DNA of 64,000 bases from Bimuria novae-zelandiae CBS 107.79. Taxonomy: Eukaryota > Ascomycota > Dothideomycetes > Pleosporales > Didymosphaeriaceae. Shown piece after piece: positions 10,753 to 20,532 of the stretch. The notes under the pieces were generated by a model. It did no database searches and was not told the DNA's origin. It saw only the letters and a program-made list of their open reading frames with translations. A program made the position numbers and the translations under genes. The DNA lies in contig ML976657.1 of NCBI GenBank assembly GCA_010015655.1, forward strand, positions 794,264 through 858,263. The letters are read 5' to 3'. How positions within the stretch are numbered: position 1 is the stretch's first letter; the number at the start of each line of letters is the position of its first letter.

Positions 10753-11693
10753 ATGCTAACCGAGAGACTCCGCGTACCAGAGGGGATTCCTCTGCATCGG
10801 CTGTGGATCTTCCCGGTGATAGCGGGCACGAGCTGGTTCGTTACGCTGGCCGCGATGCTGCTGACGTGGGTTGCGCGAGGGTGCCCGCGATATCCTGGGC
10901 AGCGGAATCCGTATATTGCGTACGCCTGCTTTTTTTCTCGTCTCTTAACCTCCATCTGTGAAGAACGTATTTGCGAATAAAGCGGTCGGGCGTGATCATG
11001 AGAAGAGGCCCAAAGCGACTCCGGACACTAACAGTGTGGGTGACACAGGTTCATATCCGACATCGCTGCCTTTCAGCTAAAACCGCTGTTTTTGATCGGC
11101 GGGGTTACGACCGCAGCAGGCTTCGCAGCGACCATGGTCGCTGTGCACGTCTCACGGTACGATCCGCGGTTGTACGGGTTGGAGGGCGATGCGCTGTGGA
11201 AGAAGACGGCGTCGATCATGGCGATGTGCAGCGGTATCGTTGCTGGTCTGGGTCTGATTCTGCTGGCTATCCTTGACACCTTCCGCTTCCACGAGGAGCA
11301 TGCTGTGTTGCTGCTCGTGTGCTTCCTGGGCCTGGTGTCGAGCATGGTGCTGACGACGGTGGTGTATTGGGATCAGGCGAGGACGCCGAGTCCATTTCGG
11401 AGGCTGAGAGTGTAGTAAGTGGACCCGGAATCCTGATGTAGCATGCGATGCTGATGTTGCGTTGTAGTTGTATTGCGAGTGCGATTATCGTCTTCCTGGA
11501 TGCTGGGCTGGGCGTGTCGTTTTATACGCTCATGCAGCTGTATTTCTGGAGAGTTAGTGGGATTCTCGAGTGGGTCATGGCCTTCACGGGTGCGTTCTAT
11601 CTTTGGGTATTTGTAGGGTTCGTGAGTGTGCCGGCGCACGGGATCGATGAAGCGGAGCGGCGGGCGCTGTTAGGTGAGACAGTAGAACAGTAG
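10753..11693 (+). CDS. Frag1/DRAM/Sfk1 family membrane protein
   Basis: Three exons (10753-10919, 11049-11414, 11468-11693) give 252 aa, with GT-AG introns of 129 and 53 bp. The first splice joins NPYIAF to ISDIAAFQLKPLF. The P-x-I-(S)-x-ISDIA pattern is the signature of the Frag1/DRAM/Sfk1 family, which includes yeast Sfk1 (PI4-kinase regulation and plasma-membrane lipid asymmetry) and mammalian DRAM and TMEM150. Five or six hydrophobic helices can be seen, starting at LWIFPVIAGTSWFVTLAAML and ending at WVMAFTGAFYLWVFVGFV, about the family's usual size and topology. The short charged C-terminus has no motif. It probably acts in the plasma or endomembrane system; the specific role is inferred only from the family. 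Confidence 0.85.
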
Positions 11694-11791
11694 ATTGACG
11701 AGTACTCATGATACAGGCCCTGCCGGCTTTGTTAATACATTCCGCTAGAATACATACAAAATACACGCCTTCCCATATACAAGATCGCCTG

Positions 11792-12509
11792 TTATCCTCT
11801 GAATCTATTCGTCGCGCTGTACTTGAGCACCAATGGATGCCTGTGCACGCTGGGCATGAGGCCTAGTCCAATGGCCCGTCGTATCGCCTTTGCAATCTTC
11901 CTCTGGTTCTTTGGTCGCAGGCCCGTCTCACTCGAGTGCTTGATCTTGCCCATCTCGGTCATGTACTCGGACATCATGGTGAAGTTCTGTATAAGATAAG
12001 CGTCTCGTCTCTACTTCCCAGCGTTGTGCCCACCTTGTATTCGTTGACGGGGTTGATGCCCAGCGTGTCGAATGCATCGCTCGTGGGCGTCTTGCGGGCC
12101 ATCTTCCACTTTTTCTGCTCCGCACCCGACAGGTCGTGCGGTGCGTAGACATCACCTGTGTTCCACTTGCGGTACACGTGCTTCTGGAAGTTCTGTCGTT
12201 CCTGCGAAGCTGCCAGTCCCGCGGCTCTTCGCTCGGTTGATCCTTCGAACGCCCTGGCTCCCATCTTCACAGTAAGCCTAGGGTCTTTGATCACTTCGTT
12301 CGTCGACTGCGAGGCGCCTCGGTTTGCAGAGGGCTCGAGGATGTCCAGTATATCGACCGCTATGCTGGGTCAGCCAAGTTCACACAGTGCAGGAGCGACC
12401 GGAGGTGCCTACCACTTTGGCGACTGGCGGTCGTCGAGACACCTCTTGTGCACATTCGCGACGCCGTAGCTGTAACCGCAGTGCGGAACGGTAACCCCAA
12501 CAGTGACAT
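11792..12509 (-). CDS. Mitochondrial small-subunit ribosomal protein bS18m
   Basis: Exons 12509-12413, 12359-12034 and 11986-11792 give 205 aa; the introns are 53 and 47 bp. Residues 1-32 are Arg, Ser and Thr rich without acidic residues (MSLLGLPFRTAVTATASRMC), as in a mitochondrial targeting peptide. The C-terminal third contains SEYMTEMGKIKHSSETGL followed by RPKNQRKIAKAIRRAIGLGL and MPSVHRHP. This is the conserved S18 rRNA-binding block (family pattern: T..G.I..R..TGL..K.QR.LA.AI..AR..GL.P). The gene is a component of mitoribosome assembly and translation. It is divergent from a PPR gene 289 bp away. Confidence 0.88.
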
Positions 12510-12797
12510 TGTACCTATGTACATTTAACTGAATAGTGGTGAGCTGCTTGCGATGATCGCGTCGAGTTCAGAAAGTTCCCCACGCTAACGGCTTGGCGCG
12601 TACCGATTTCACCACGGGACGCGGCATCGACAGCTCCCGCATCCCTTCCGAACATTTCCCCTGGAGCTCTGTACTTGTAATCTGTGTATTGTATCTGCAT
12701 CTGAGTTCCTTCCATGTTGTACTTGTAGCTCCCTGCACTGCAATTGCACCCCGACGACCGGCTGCCCGCCAGCTCCTCCGAGTGCTCTTCCGCCGCG
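12510..12797. promoter_or_regulatory. Divergent promoter between two mitochondrial-protein genes
   Basis: This 288-bp interval separates the start codons of bS18m (minus) and the PPR protein (plus). Both products are predicted to work in mitochondrial gene expression. No specific factor site is claimed. A second in-frame ATG of the PPR frame lies at 12744, inside this interval. Confidence 0.45.
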
Positions 12798-15268
12798 ATG
12801 CCGTCACATCTCACCCGCGTCGTCTTCCGCAGCATCATCGCCGACACCCCTCTCCTCTGTCGCGGATGTGTCCAGCGCTCACCGCGCCTCCGAACCGCTT
12901 TCCACCATGGCCCTCGCACCATCGCGCCCCAGCGGCGCACCTTTTTCGGCATGTTCAAAACACAGCGCAAAATTAAACCTGCTGAGGTTCCCGCGGGGCT
13001 GGAAGTGTTGGGGGGCTTGATCAAAGCGCAGCGAAAAGGGGAGCGCCCGCCAGCTCCGAAAGCGGTATCTGAGGCTATCAATGCCTTCTTTCTGCAGAGG
13101 AAGGTGGATCTGGAAGACTTCCATGTTGGGAACGTTGCCAATGGCATGGAGTATCTCTTGGAGCACCCTAAGGAAGACGGGCAACCGTGGATACCCTATG
13201 CGAACATGAAAAGGGCCTTGACGATTCTGAAGAGACATCCGCCCGAGAGCGGTGGTAAGCCCCATGTGTTCATGGCCAAGCTATTAGATGCGGAAATTAA
13301 AAGAGTCATTGACCAAGAAGAGGAACCAAAAGATCTGAAATCTCTCTCGCTCTACGATGGTGTTCAATTGCCCAAGCTTATTCAAATACTCTGCATATAC
13401 GGCGCGAGTTTGGAGGCGAGGGACCTGGCTTTTGCAAGCTATGGAACTCCCTTGGCGGAGCCTACTGAACGGGAGACGAACACCATACGGGAAGTGTGGA
13501 GCGCCATCGTAAGAGGTATTGCCAAGGAAGGCCACACGTCAGAGCTGATCAAAACGATTGAAATGATGCAAGGAGCATCCGCCTTGCCCACGTCTGAGGT
13601 GCGGGGAATTTTGGTCAAATACTTTGCAGAGCGGAACGATCTAGAGCAGGCCAAATACTGGTACACGCAAAGTACCCAGGAAAAGGATGGTGCCAAAGGC
13701 TTGGTTGGTGCCCTTGCGCCTTTGCTGAAGGCATGTGCTCTCGGCGGCGACATCGCATTCGGCCAAAAGCTCGTTGTATCACTGTTACAGGAGATGCCTG
13801 ACAAGGAAACGTGGGATGCTGTATTTCTCTACTCAGCTGCCATCGGTAAGGGGCCAGATGAGATTGATCGCATGATGAACGTCATGGTCCGCAGAAGCCA
13901 GGAAGAGCAACAGAAGAAGCGTGACGCCCTGCTGCTGCAACCAGACATCGACACTATCAACGTACTGGTCGAATTCGCCATGTCCAAGCAGGATTCGTAC
14001 TCCGCCGAACGCTACGTTGTGCTTGCAGAAAAACGCGGCATATTCCCAAACGAAAAAACCTACACCATGCAAATCAAGTACCGACTTTCCATCAAAGACT
14101 TGGACGGCGCCCGTGCGGCATATTATGAGCTTCAGGGACAGATTACGGAGGACAGTGAATCTGTTGATGCGGTCAACAAGCTCATTCAAGCGTTGTGCCA
14201 GTCGCAGCAGCATCATTTCGATGATATAATGGCCATGGTGGACGATATGCATGAACAAAACGCAAAACTTACTCCCGAGACAGTAGCTACCTTGAGTGTG
14301 CTTCATCTTCGACGTGGAGAGCTTCATGATGCTGCAGATATAGTCAACGTCCATGCTCACCACATGTCTCCAGAGCAGCGCACGGTGATACGAAGAGGGC
14401 TCGCATCGTTCATTATGGATAAGGAGACGAACACAACGGATGCGTGGGATACTTACAAGATGCTGCGACTCGCCTTCCCAGAAACTCCACGTGAAGACCG
14501 GATTCCCCTCATGAACGAGTTTTTTGCTCGGAAACGTTCCGACATGGCATGCCATGTCTTTTTCCACATGCGCAATTCCGTCCTCGAGGAGATTGCGGCT
14601 GACAGAGCAGTCTACATCGCAGCCTTTACTGGCTTTGCTCGCAACGCTGACGCCGAGAGCTTGGAACTGGCCCACAACCAGCTTAAGATCGACCTCAACG
14701 TGGAATGGGACACCAAACTTCGAAATGCCCTGATGCTAGCATACGCCTCAACCGGCAACCACAAACGCGCTATGCAGTTCTGGGCTGAAATCGGCTCGTC
14801 GAAGGAGGGCCCTACTTACAACAGTATTGTCATCGCATTCCGAGCTTGCGAGGGAACGCACTACGGAGAGCGGCACGCAAAGTCTATATGGCAGCGCTTG
14901 AAGGAGATGGATGTCGATATCGACAAGCAGATTTTTACCGCATACATGTGTGCCATTGCGCGGAACCATCGCCACGACGAAGCCCTCGCTTTAATCGAGT
15001 CTGCTAAGTCGGAGTACGGCTTTGAGCCGGATCTGTATATGTAAGCTCCACACTATCCGTTTGTTTGCCTGAGCCATCGCTAATGAGAGACAGATTGGGC
15101 AACTGGTTCCAGTGCACGGCAAGCATCGATAGGCAGGAGAAGGTCGAGGAGTGGATCAAGAAGCACTACCCCGCCGTTTGGACGCAGCTGGAAGCCATGG
15201 GCCAGTATAGGACCATGGAGGGCTTCGGCTACCGCCAGTTCAAATTCAACCGCGACATAGACCCGTAG
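12798..15268 (+). CDS. Mitochondrial pentatricopeptide-repeat (PPR) protein
   Basis: Exons 12798-15040 and 15094-15268 with a 53-bp intron give 805 aa; an upstream ATG at 12744 would add 18 residues. The N-terminus is Arg-rich and lacks acidic residues (MPSHLTRVVFRS...RSPRLRTAFHHG), ending in RRTFF, a good mitochondrial presequence. The body is helical repeats, for example PDIDTINVLVEFAMSKQDSY, FPNEKTYTMQIKYRLSIKDL, GPTYNSIVIAFRACEG and DKQIFTAYMCAIARN. These match the helix A and helix B spacing of degenerate fungal PPR motifs. The last exon carries a conserved-looking tail (KKHYPAVWTQLEAM). Such proteins bind organellar RNA for stability, processing or translation; the RNA target here is unknown. 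I chose 12798 because it gives the cleaner presequence. Confidence 0.85.
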
Positions 15269-15662
15269 TGTCTGCAAGATTAATCGTACGATGAGGAGCG
15301 GGTCGTTCGTTGTTTGCTTGTCCCGCTCCCGCAGCCCCAGCTGTTTGATGCTCATTTCCGATATCGAAAATATTGCGCACCTAACCACTGATTTGTGCAA
15401 GAGGGCTCAAGGCCATTCACGAGCGGTCCACCTGACGGCGAAGCTGATTGTAGTGTTGGTCGGTTGGTCGGGGGATCCCGCCGTTGCCATTCGTGGCATG
15501 ACACTTCCTGGTTGGAATCGATTGCGCCTGCCATCCGCTACAATATATAAAGCCACCTTCCTTCCTCTTTACTTCTCACCAGCTCACTCCACCTCCATCG
15601 ATACCCACTTGAGCATTCTGTATCACCTAACATCACTTCAACGATCAGACTCGCCAGTCGCC
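15269..15662. other. Intergenic with TATA box for the downstream secreted-protein gene
   Basis: No gene is supported. A clear TATATAA stands at 15544-15550, 113 bases upstream of the next ATG, followed by a pyrimidine-rich leader, a normal arrangement for a strongly expressed fungal gene. Confidence 0.5.
15544..15550 (+). promoter_or_regulatory. TATA box
   Basis: TATATAA 113 bases before the ATG at 15663, in a CT-rich leader. The motif is plain; its function is inferred from position. Confidence 0.5.
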
Positions 15663-16055
15663 ATGTTCTTTATCCAGCTCCTCACCCTTCTCTTCCTCGC
15701 CATCTCCACACTCGCCGCACCAACTCCGACCGCCTCATTCGACGGCGTGGCGCCTCAACCAGCCTCGCGAGCTCCCCAAACTCCCGGCAAGGTCACCCTT
15801 AACAGCGGCACCAACTTCGGGGGCGCGGAAACCACTGTCAACGCGATGGACGCTTGTGTCTTCGTCGGGGGCCTCATCAAGAGCCTCAAGCAGCAGAGCG
15901 GCGCCGTGTGTCGCTATTACCACGTCAGCGACTGCACGACTTCGAACCATGTTCCTGTGTTGCGGCTTGATTCGACGCGTGAAGATGTGGAGGTTCCGGA
16001 TCTGGGCGCCTGGGCGGAGGCTATCAGGAGTCTTAAGTGCTGGGGGAGTCCGTGA
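15663..16055 (+). CDS. Small secreted protein, four cysteines, effector-like
   Basis: Single exon, 130 aa. The N-terminus (MFFIQLLTLLFLAISTLAAP) is a textbook signal peptide with cleavage expected after LAA. The mature part of about 110 residues begins with a Pro/Ser/Thr-rich linker. It then has a compact region with four Cys (DACVF, AVCRYY, SDCTT, LKCW) that could form two disulphides. No domain is recognised. Size, secretion and even Cys number fit a small secreted or candidate effector protein, which is an inference and not a demonstrated role. It lies just upstream of the broken secreted gene at 16470-18999. Confidence 0.75.
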   Translation: MFFIQLLTLLFLAISTLAAPTPTASFDGVAPQPASRAPQTPGKVTLNSGTNFGGAETTVNAMDACVFVGGLIKSLKQQSGAVCRYYHVSDCTTSNHVPVLRLDSTREDVEVPDLGAWAEAIRSLKCWGSP

Positions 16056-16469
16056 GGTGCTTGGAAGCAATTGGGTGATGTGGACGGAGTCTGGGACGGC
16101 GACGATGGGGTGTACTCATGTGTGGTTCTTCTAATCTCCACCTGTGCTGCTTATCCTAGCGTATCACACAGGGGACTAAAACATACTATGTAGCTTCACG
16201 ACTGAGTTGCATAACTAGCTGGTAGTCTGTACGTTGTATACCAAAATACCAGGTGTTACTGCACAGCAGGGGCATATTTCTTTCGGTCTTTACGCGTGAC
16301 GTCTGGTCGAATAGCCGATGCACATCTTCGGTCCTCGCGGGGATCAGCTCTTCCCCTAATGAAGAATTCACCTACCACCACGTTCCTACATATCTTTTTT
16401 ACCAGTATTTTTCACGCGCCTGGTATCGTGCCCTGAATAAACTCTAATTCTTGCCCCGAGTCTAAGGTT
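16056..16469. other. Gene-free stretch before the broken secreted-nuclease-like gene
   Basis: About 410 bases with no long open frame and no signal peptide in the frame of the following pseudogene. If the pseudogene once had a 5' part, it is deleted or unrecognisable here. Confidence 0.4.
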
Positions 16470-18999
16470 CGATTGGTTGCTTATAATAAGACCAACAGCG
16501 GGGGCCATACGTCCGTTGCGCGTAGCGCCACCAGACACGCCCCAGCATCGCCAACGAAAACAACTGCAGCCCCCAAACCCACAGATTCGAATGGCATCGT
16601 GGGCGGAAGTTACGATTACGACAAGGCGAGATTCGAGAACAACCAGAAGTGCTACCTCTACGATCCACCAGACCACGATAGATCTGCTATGATGTGTGCC
16701 GCTATAGCCTGCAAGAAGGTGATTGGGGACGCAGCCAACGAAGGGCGAACCACGAACTATGGCTGCATGGGATTTTGGGAACTGGACAAGCCAATCCCAT
16801 GGGAAATCGACGCGCGTAGGTCATGATGCAACTATTTGATGCTATTCTACCGTCGCAAATCCGTCGACAGTCAATCCAAGCTCGGGCAGAAAGGAGAGTC
16901 TTAGCAGGTATTCATGTAACAACGCGTTAGCCAACGTCATTGCAGATACGAGGAGCTCGTTTTTAGTGAGAAACATGCCAAGGTTTATTCTATGTAACAG
17001 TGCTGCATTACAACCGCAATATCAAATATTAATTTATGAAAATTCAAGAGCTAAAAGAGGAGATTCCGCGCTATTTTCTTATATTCCTAAAAAAATAATT
17101 TATAATCATTTTAAAGGGTTTTAACGTTGGGTTGTCCGACCGAAAGACCTTGGCATGTCTCACTAAAAACGAGCCCCTCGTACTGTCGTCGGAGCGCTCC
17201 CAGCAATTGCACAAATTGGCTGCTTCATAGTCATGTCAACGGTGAAACTCATCGTTGAGATTGGTGTGGCGGCCATTCATGTCGTCGGAGAGGTGCTTGA
17301 CGCTGGACTGGAGGCCGCCGGTTATGCTGCTGCTCTTATCGACTATTATTACGACACTGGTAAGAACTTATCCCCAGCACAATCGAGCCTCGACGCTAAC
17401 ACATGTTGGACCAAAAGCCTGATGAGGCATTCGACTTCTGGCTTTCCCCTTGCGGCGGTTCCTAGTTCGTGCCGGACGAGATCAAATGGGTGTTCGACGT
17501 CTTGAACAGCTTTGATCCGGGTCACTGGGGTTGGAAGGGACTCCCCGACTTGCCCAAAGGCAAAGGCCAGAAGGTACGCAAGCATACTCACGAGATGGTA
17601 TGCTCGATTAGATGGGCGTGAGCTAATATCGTATGGGCGATAAAGGCAATCCAGACAGGGACCGCGACAACGACAAACAGAAAGCCGTAACTCTCACTCA
17701 AGTCCAAGTGGGAGCGTCCACGGCTGTACATGAAACCATTAAAGTGACTTGGTCTGCGGCTAAGTGGCTTCAAGGTCTGTTCTCTCTTAAGTCGGCTCAA
17801 ATGTCCTCGGCTGACTCGATACAACATGTGCCCACTACTACTCGGTCCATCAGAACTATGACTGGTGAGGTAAAGATGCACAATTCACTTGTACGGACGA
17901 CAACGCTAGGGCAAAAAACCCCAAAGCTACATCGTCCTGGACGAACCAGCAAACGGACAGAACATGGTGGGTGTTCACCAAGAGCGACTACGTATATCCT
18001 GCCCAAGCTAATGCGAAGCCTGGCGCTCCAGCGTGCCAAGCGGATGAATGGCCCCCTGCGTACTTCGTCGAGGACCTCTTGGACGTCAACATCGCCTTGA
18101 AGAAGGGTCAGCTTGTTCGTTGGTTGCCGCGTTCAGAGAATACCGGCGCAGCGTCGCTTTGGACGGCTTTCTGCAACAAGAACGACGGCGGCGCCGAAAA
18201 TGGCCAATTCAACAAAGATGGCAATGTCAATGAAGCACTTGTTGACGTACAAGGAGCTCCCAGGAAAAGTAAGTCCATCTGAGTGTTGTTGCTGATCACT
18301 CCCGCGTCGAAGAAAAAGTCCAAGAAGGCAAGAACGGGAAGCCGGTGACGACGACCGAATTATTCGAGGCTGATTATACACGTGCGGTGTTCTCGATGGT
18401 ATTCGATTGGGATGGTCGCGCAGCGCCCAACAAGGGCAATGACTGGTGGCTCAGAGACAACACATGCTAGCCATCTGCCATTGTTCTCGAAGATCCTGGG
18501 TAAGAGCTGTTCCCAATCTCCGCGTCAAAGCCTTCCAAGTCAACAGATCAGGTTCCCACTTCTCACGGATGATTACTTTTACACGACCCGTGCGGACGCT
18601 AACAGAGCTTTGGCGGAGGGGCTCGAAGTTGAGTACAGTCGCCCGCCTCAAGCCGCGCGCCTTCAGCAGGCACAAAACGCAATGCCGGGCGTCGTACTCA
18701 GGCGCGATCTCGGGCTGGACGCGCCGGATCTCTTCAGCCTCGACGCCGGCGACCTTGCCCTGAGCGATGCAAACTCGACGCGCCGACTCACTGCTGAGGA
18801 TATGCCTAACGTCGAAGTCATTCCTTGCCGCGACCGCCTCTGCAAGGAAGAGCTTGCTGCCATCGAGGATAAACGCGGTTTTGGTGTTATCCCAGGCGCG
18901 CCGGTTCCAACGCTCCCCGCGGTCGTGGTTGCAGAGGCGACGACTACGAACGCACCGTTGACTATGGTGATGATGGTTAGGAGCTCGGATGAGTTTTGA
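16470..18999 (+). pseudogene. Broken gene for a large secreted-type protein with possible NucA/NucB-like nuclease end
   Basis: Several collinear plus-strand segments read as one protein but are disrupted. The first (about 16470-16830) is Thr/Pro-rich, then Cys-containing (KCYLYDPP, MMCAAIACKK, YGCMGF). A coding stretch at about 16920-16948 is cut by a MITE and resumes at 17183 with a hydrophobic helix (ALPAIAQIGCFIVM). At 17420-17580 a segment with WLSPCGGS contains a TAG at 17463. At about 17640-17900 the frame is lost. At about 17930-18270 lie ACQADEWPPAYF and LPRSENTGAASLW, resembling the CDEYPF and P..EN..G motifs of NucA/NucB (PF14040) deoxyribonucleases. Positions 18550-18999 form the acidic C-terminal region, ending in DEF. 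No 5' end or signal peptide was found. The nuclease assignment is motif-level only. Introns may explain some breaks, but not the MITE or the TAG. Confidence 0.55.
16949..17180. mobile_element. MITE, 232 bp, TA target duplication
   Basis: Near-perfect inverted repeats of about 36 bp bound a 232-bp AT-rich element. Both ends read CGAGG(A/G)GCTCG then TTTTTAGTGAGA and CATGCCAAGGT, with a 2-base gap difference. TA lies outside each end (16947-16948 and 17181-17182). There is no coding capacity. It is a non-autonomous Tc1/mariner-type MITE by size, TIR and TA target. Removing the element with one TA restores one continuous reading frame across the junction, so it landed in an exon of the surrounding pseudogene. 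Confidence 0.85.
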
Positions 19000-19660
19000 G
19001 CGATGCTTTTTTCCGTACGCACCAGCATGGTGGTTCCATTCGCTTATCTTTTCCTTGCTATTATACTTTCTTGAGGTCTGTTGGCGGTCGCCTTGTCCGT
19101 TGGAAGACCGTTCCTGTCGTGCTTGGTACCTTGTACACACTTGTTCCCATGCGTCGATTTCTTCTATTGCTTTTACTTTTTATTGTACGTAGCGATATCT
19201 ACCGCTTGTGTGTAGCGTATTCGCACCGGTAGACTTAGCACATCAAAACTGCATCGCTTTTTTCCATATGGCACAGTTGCTCGATGGTATCGAAGAGACT
19301 ACGATCACTTGCACGCGACGGGACCGGACGAAGTTAGAAACACATCTTCTAGATTTGAACTGAAATCACCGAGCTATTTCGAATGCACAGAGTGCTTAGG
19401 TGGGTGTGGGATCGTGACGTTCCATGTTGATGAGAGGCAGTTGGCGGTACATCCCTCGCGTAACCACCGATGCCCCGCCCCCGCCCACATAATTTTGTTT
19501 GCCTCCAGCGCGAACACCCCAACGTTTGTCGTCTCTATCAGAGCCTTTGAACAGGATGCTACATCCCCTGTCACTATTGGTAATGAGCGTATATATATTT
19601 TACTTTTTGAAAATTTGGACATCAATCAGAATTTAATGCACGATTTTGATTAGATACCTA
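19000..19660. other. Gene-free stretch
   Basis: No supported gene between the pseudogene and the tRNA-like locus. A 114-codon plus-strand frame (19309-19653) has no motif, signal or codon pattern to support it. Confidence 0.4.
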
Positions 19661-19741
19661 GACGGCTTGCTGGCGCAATGGTAGCGCGTGGCCCTCCTAC
19701 TGCTAGGCCAAGGTTGTGGGTTCGAGTCCCACGTAAGTCTG
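19661..19741 (+). tRNA. Degenerate tRNA-Arg(CCT)-like locus
   Basis: Box A (TGGCGCAATGG, 19671-19681) and box B (GGTTCGAGTCC, 19719-19729) are intact. The D arm GCGC-AATGGTA-GCGC and the T arm GTGGG-TTCGAGT-CCCAC pair perfectly. The anticodon loop reads CTCCTA, giving CCT (Arg). Two defects stand out. Three extra bases (GGC) interrupt the 5' acceptor strand, which would otherwise pair with GTAAGTC. About five extra bases follow the anticodon between the GGCC and GGCC stem halves. The latter sits where tRNA introns occur (after position 37) but is shorter than known introns. T-rich runs follow near 19770-19795, able to stop Pol III. It is probably a pseudo-tRNA. Confidence 0.55.
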
Positions 19742-19973
19742 GACGAAACATTCTTTGAAAATGATTTCATCTTATTTTTTCAAATTTTTTGACCTGGTGG
19801 ATAATGTTGTGGTTACCTTTTGTCCTTCTTTTAGCTATCGCACTTACTTCTCGCGAGCATAGGCGCGCGGATTAAAAAGCATAAGCGTATTGTCTTCCCC
19901 TATGAGTTCTTTTTTTAATTTCCATAGAGGGAGGACCAAGGAAATGTGTTGTTGTCAGGTTTAATAGTAAAAT
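19742..19973. other. AT-rich flank of the copia element
   Basis: Short gene-free flank with T-runs; it ends in AAAAT (19969-19973), the copia target duplication. Confidence 0.5.
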
Positions 19974-20192
19974 TGTTGAGAATATGTGGGTTCAGTCCAG
20001 ATTGGTGGAAGGTAGGCCTGTGGTACTTGCTACACGTGAAGGTAGCCCCACTATAACGTCCTCGTCACGGTTAATACGGGACTTAAGACAATACACGATA
20101 GTTAAAACAATATGTTATAGCTACCCTGCCTTGTCCCTCTCCTACTTAGTTATCTATAGTAATTATACTACTAAAGGGACCTTGTTCTAATA
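19974..20192 (+). repeat. Copia 5' LTR
   Basis: 219 bp, begins TGTTGAGAATAT and ends CTAATA. The partner is at 25446-25664. The expected terminal CA reads TA in both copies, compatible with RIP. Confidence 0.9.
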
Positions 20193-20208
20193 GGTTATAA
20201 GCCCGGTT
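20193..20208 (+). other. Primer binding site, half-tRNA-iMet type
   Basis: Immediately after the 5' LTR, GGTTATAAGCCCGGTT is complementary, apart from one RIP-type transition, to the anticodon arm of initiator tRNA-Met (GGGCTCATAACC). Copia elements of the Ty1 and Drosophila copia type are known to prime with an internal tRNA-iMet fragment. Confidence 0.65.
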
Positions 20209-20477
20209 GCTAAAGCTAACGTTATTATTTTAATACTACTAGAGTCACGCAGGACTCAGATTTAAGAAGAAAAAAAACTTTAAAAGTTATAAAGGACTTA
20301 GCTATAATTTGTAAAAGGAATTAGTTATCGACTAGAGTCGCGCAGGACTTAGATTTAAGTAGGAATTAACTTTACCTATATACACCTTCTCTACGCTTAA
20401 GAATTAACAACGACTGCACTGCCTACAGCATAACGCATACATACATACCACTCGCATACACCTTACGCTGCCAGCAT

Positions 20478-20532
20478 CGCTTGCATACTGCCTGCACCGC
20501 CTGCACCGCCTGCACCGCCTGCACCACCTGCA
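20478..20532 (+). repeat. 9-bp tandem repeat in copia leader
   Basis: Five consecutive near-identical copies of GCCTGCACC lie between the primer site and gag. They are GC-rich inside an otherwise AT-rich element. Confidence 0.7.

Noticed and set aside
13833..14675. 280-codon minus-strand open frame
   Set aside because: It is fully antisense to the PPR gene, without motifs; a shadow frame.
20478..20532. Possible CRISPR-like or minisatellite array
   Set aside because: Only five 9-bp units without spacers, inside a retrotransposon leader.
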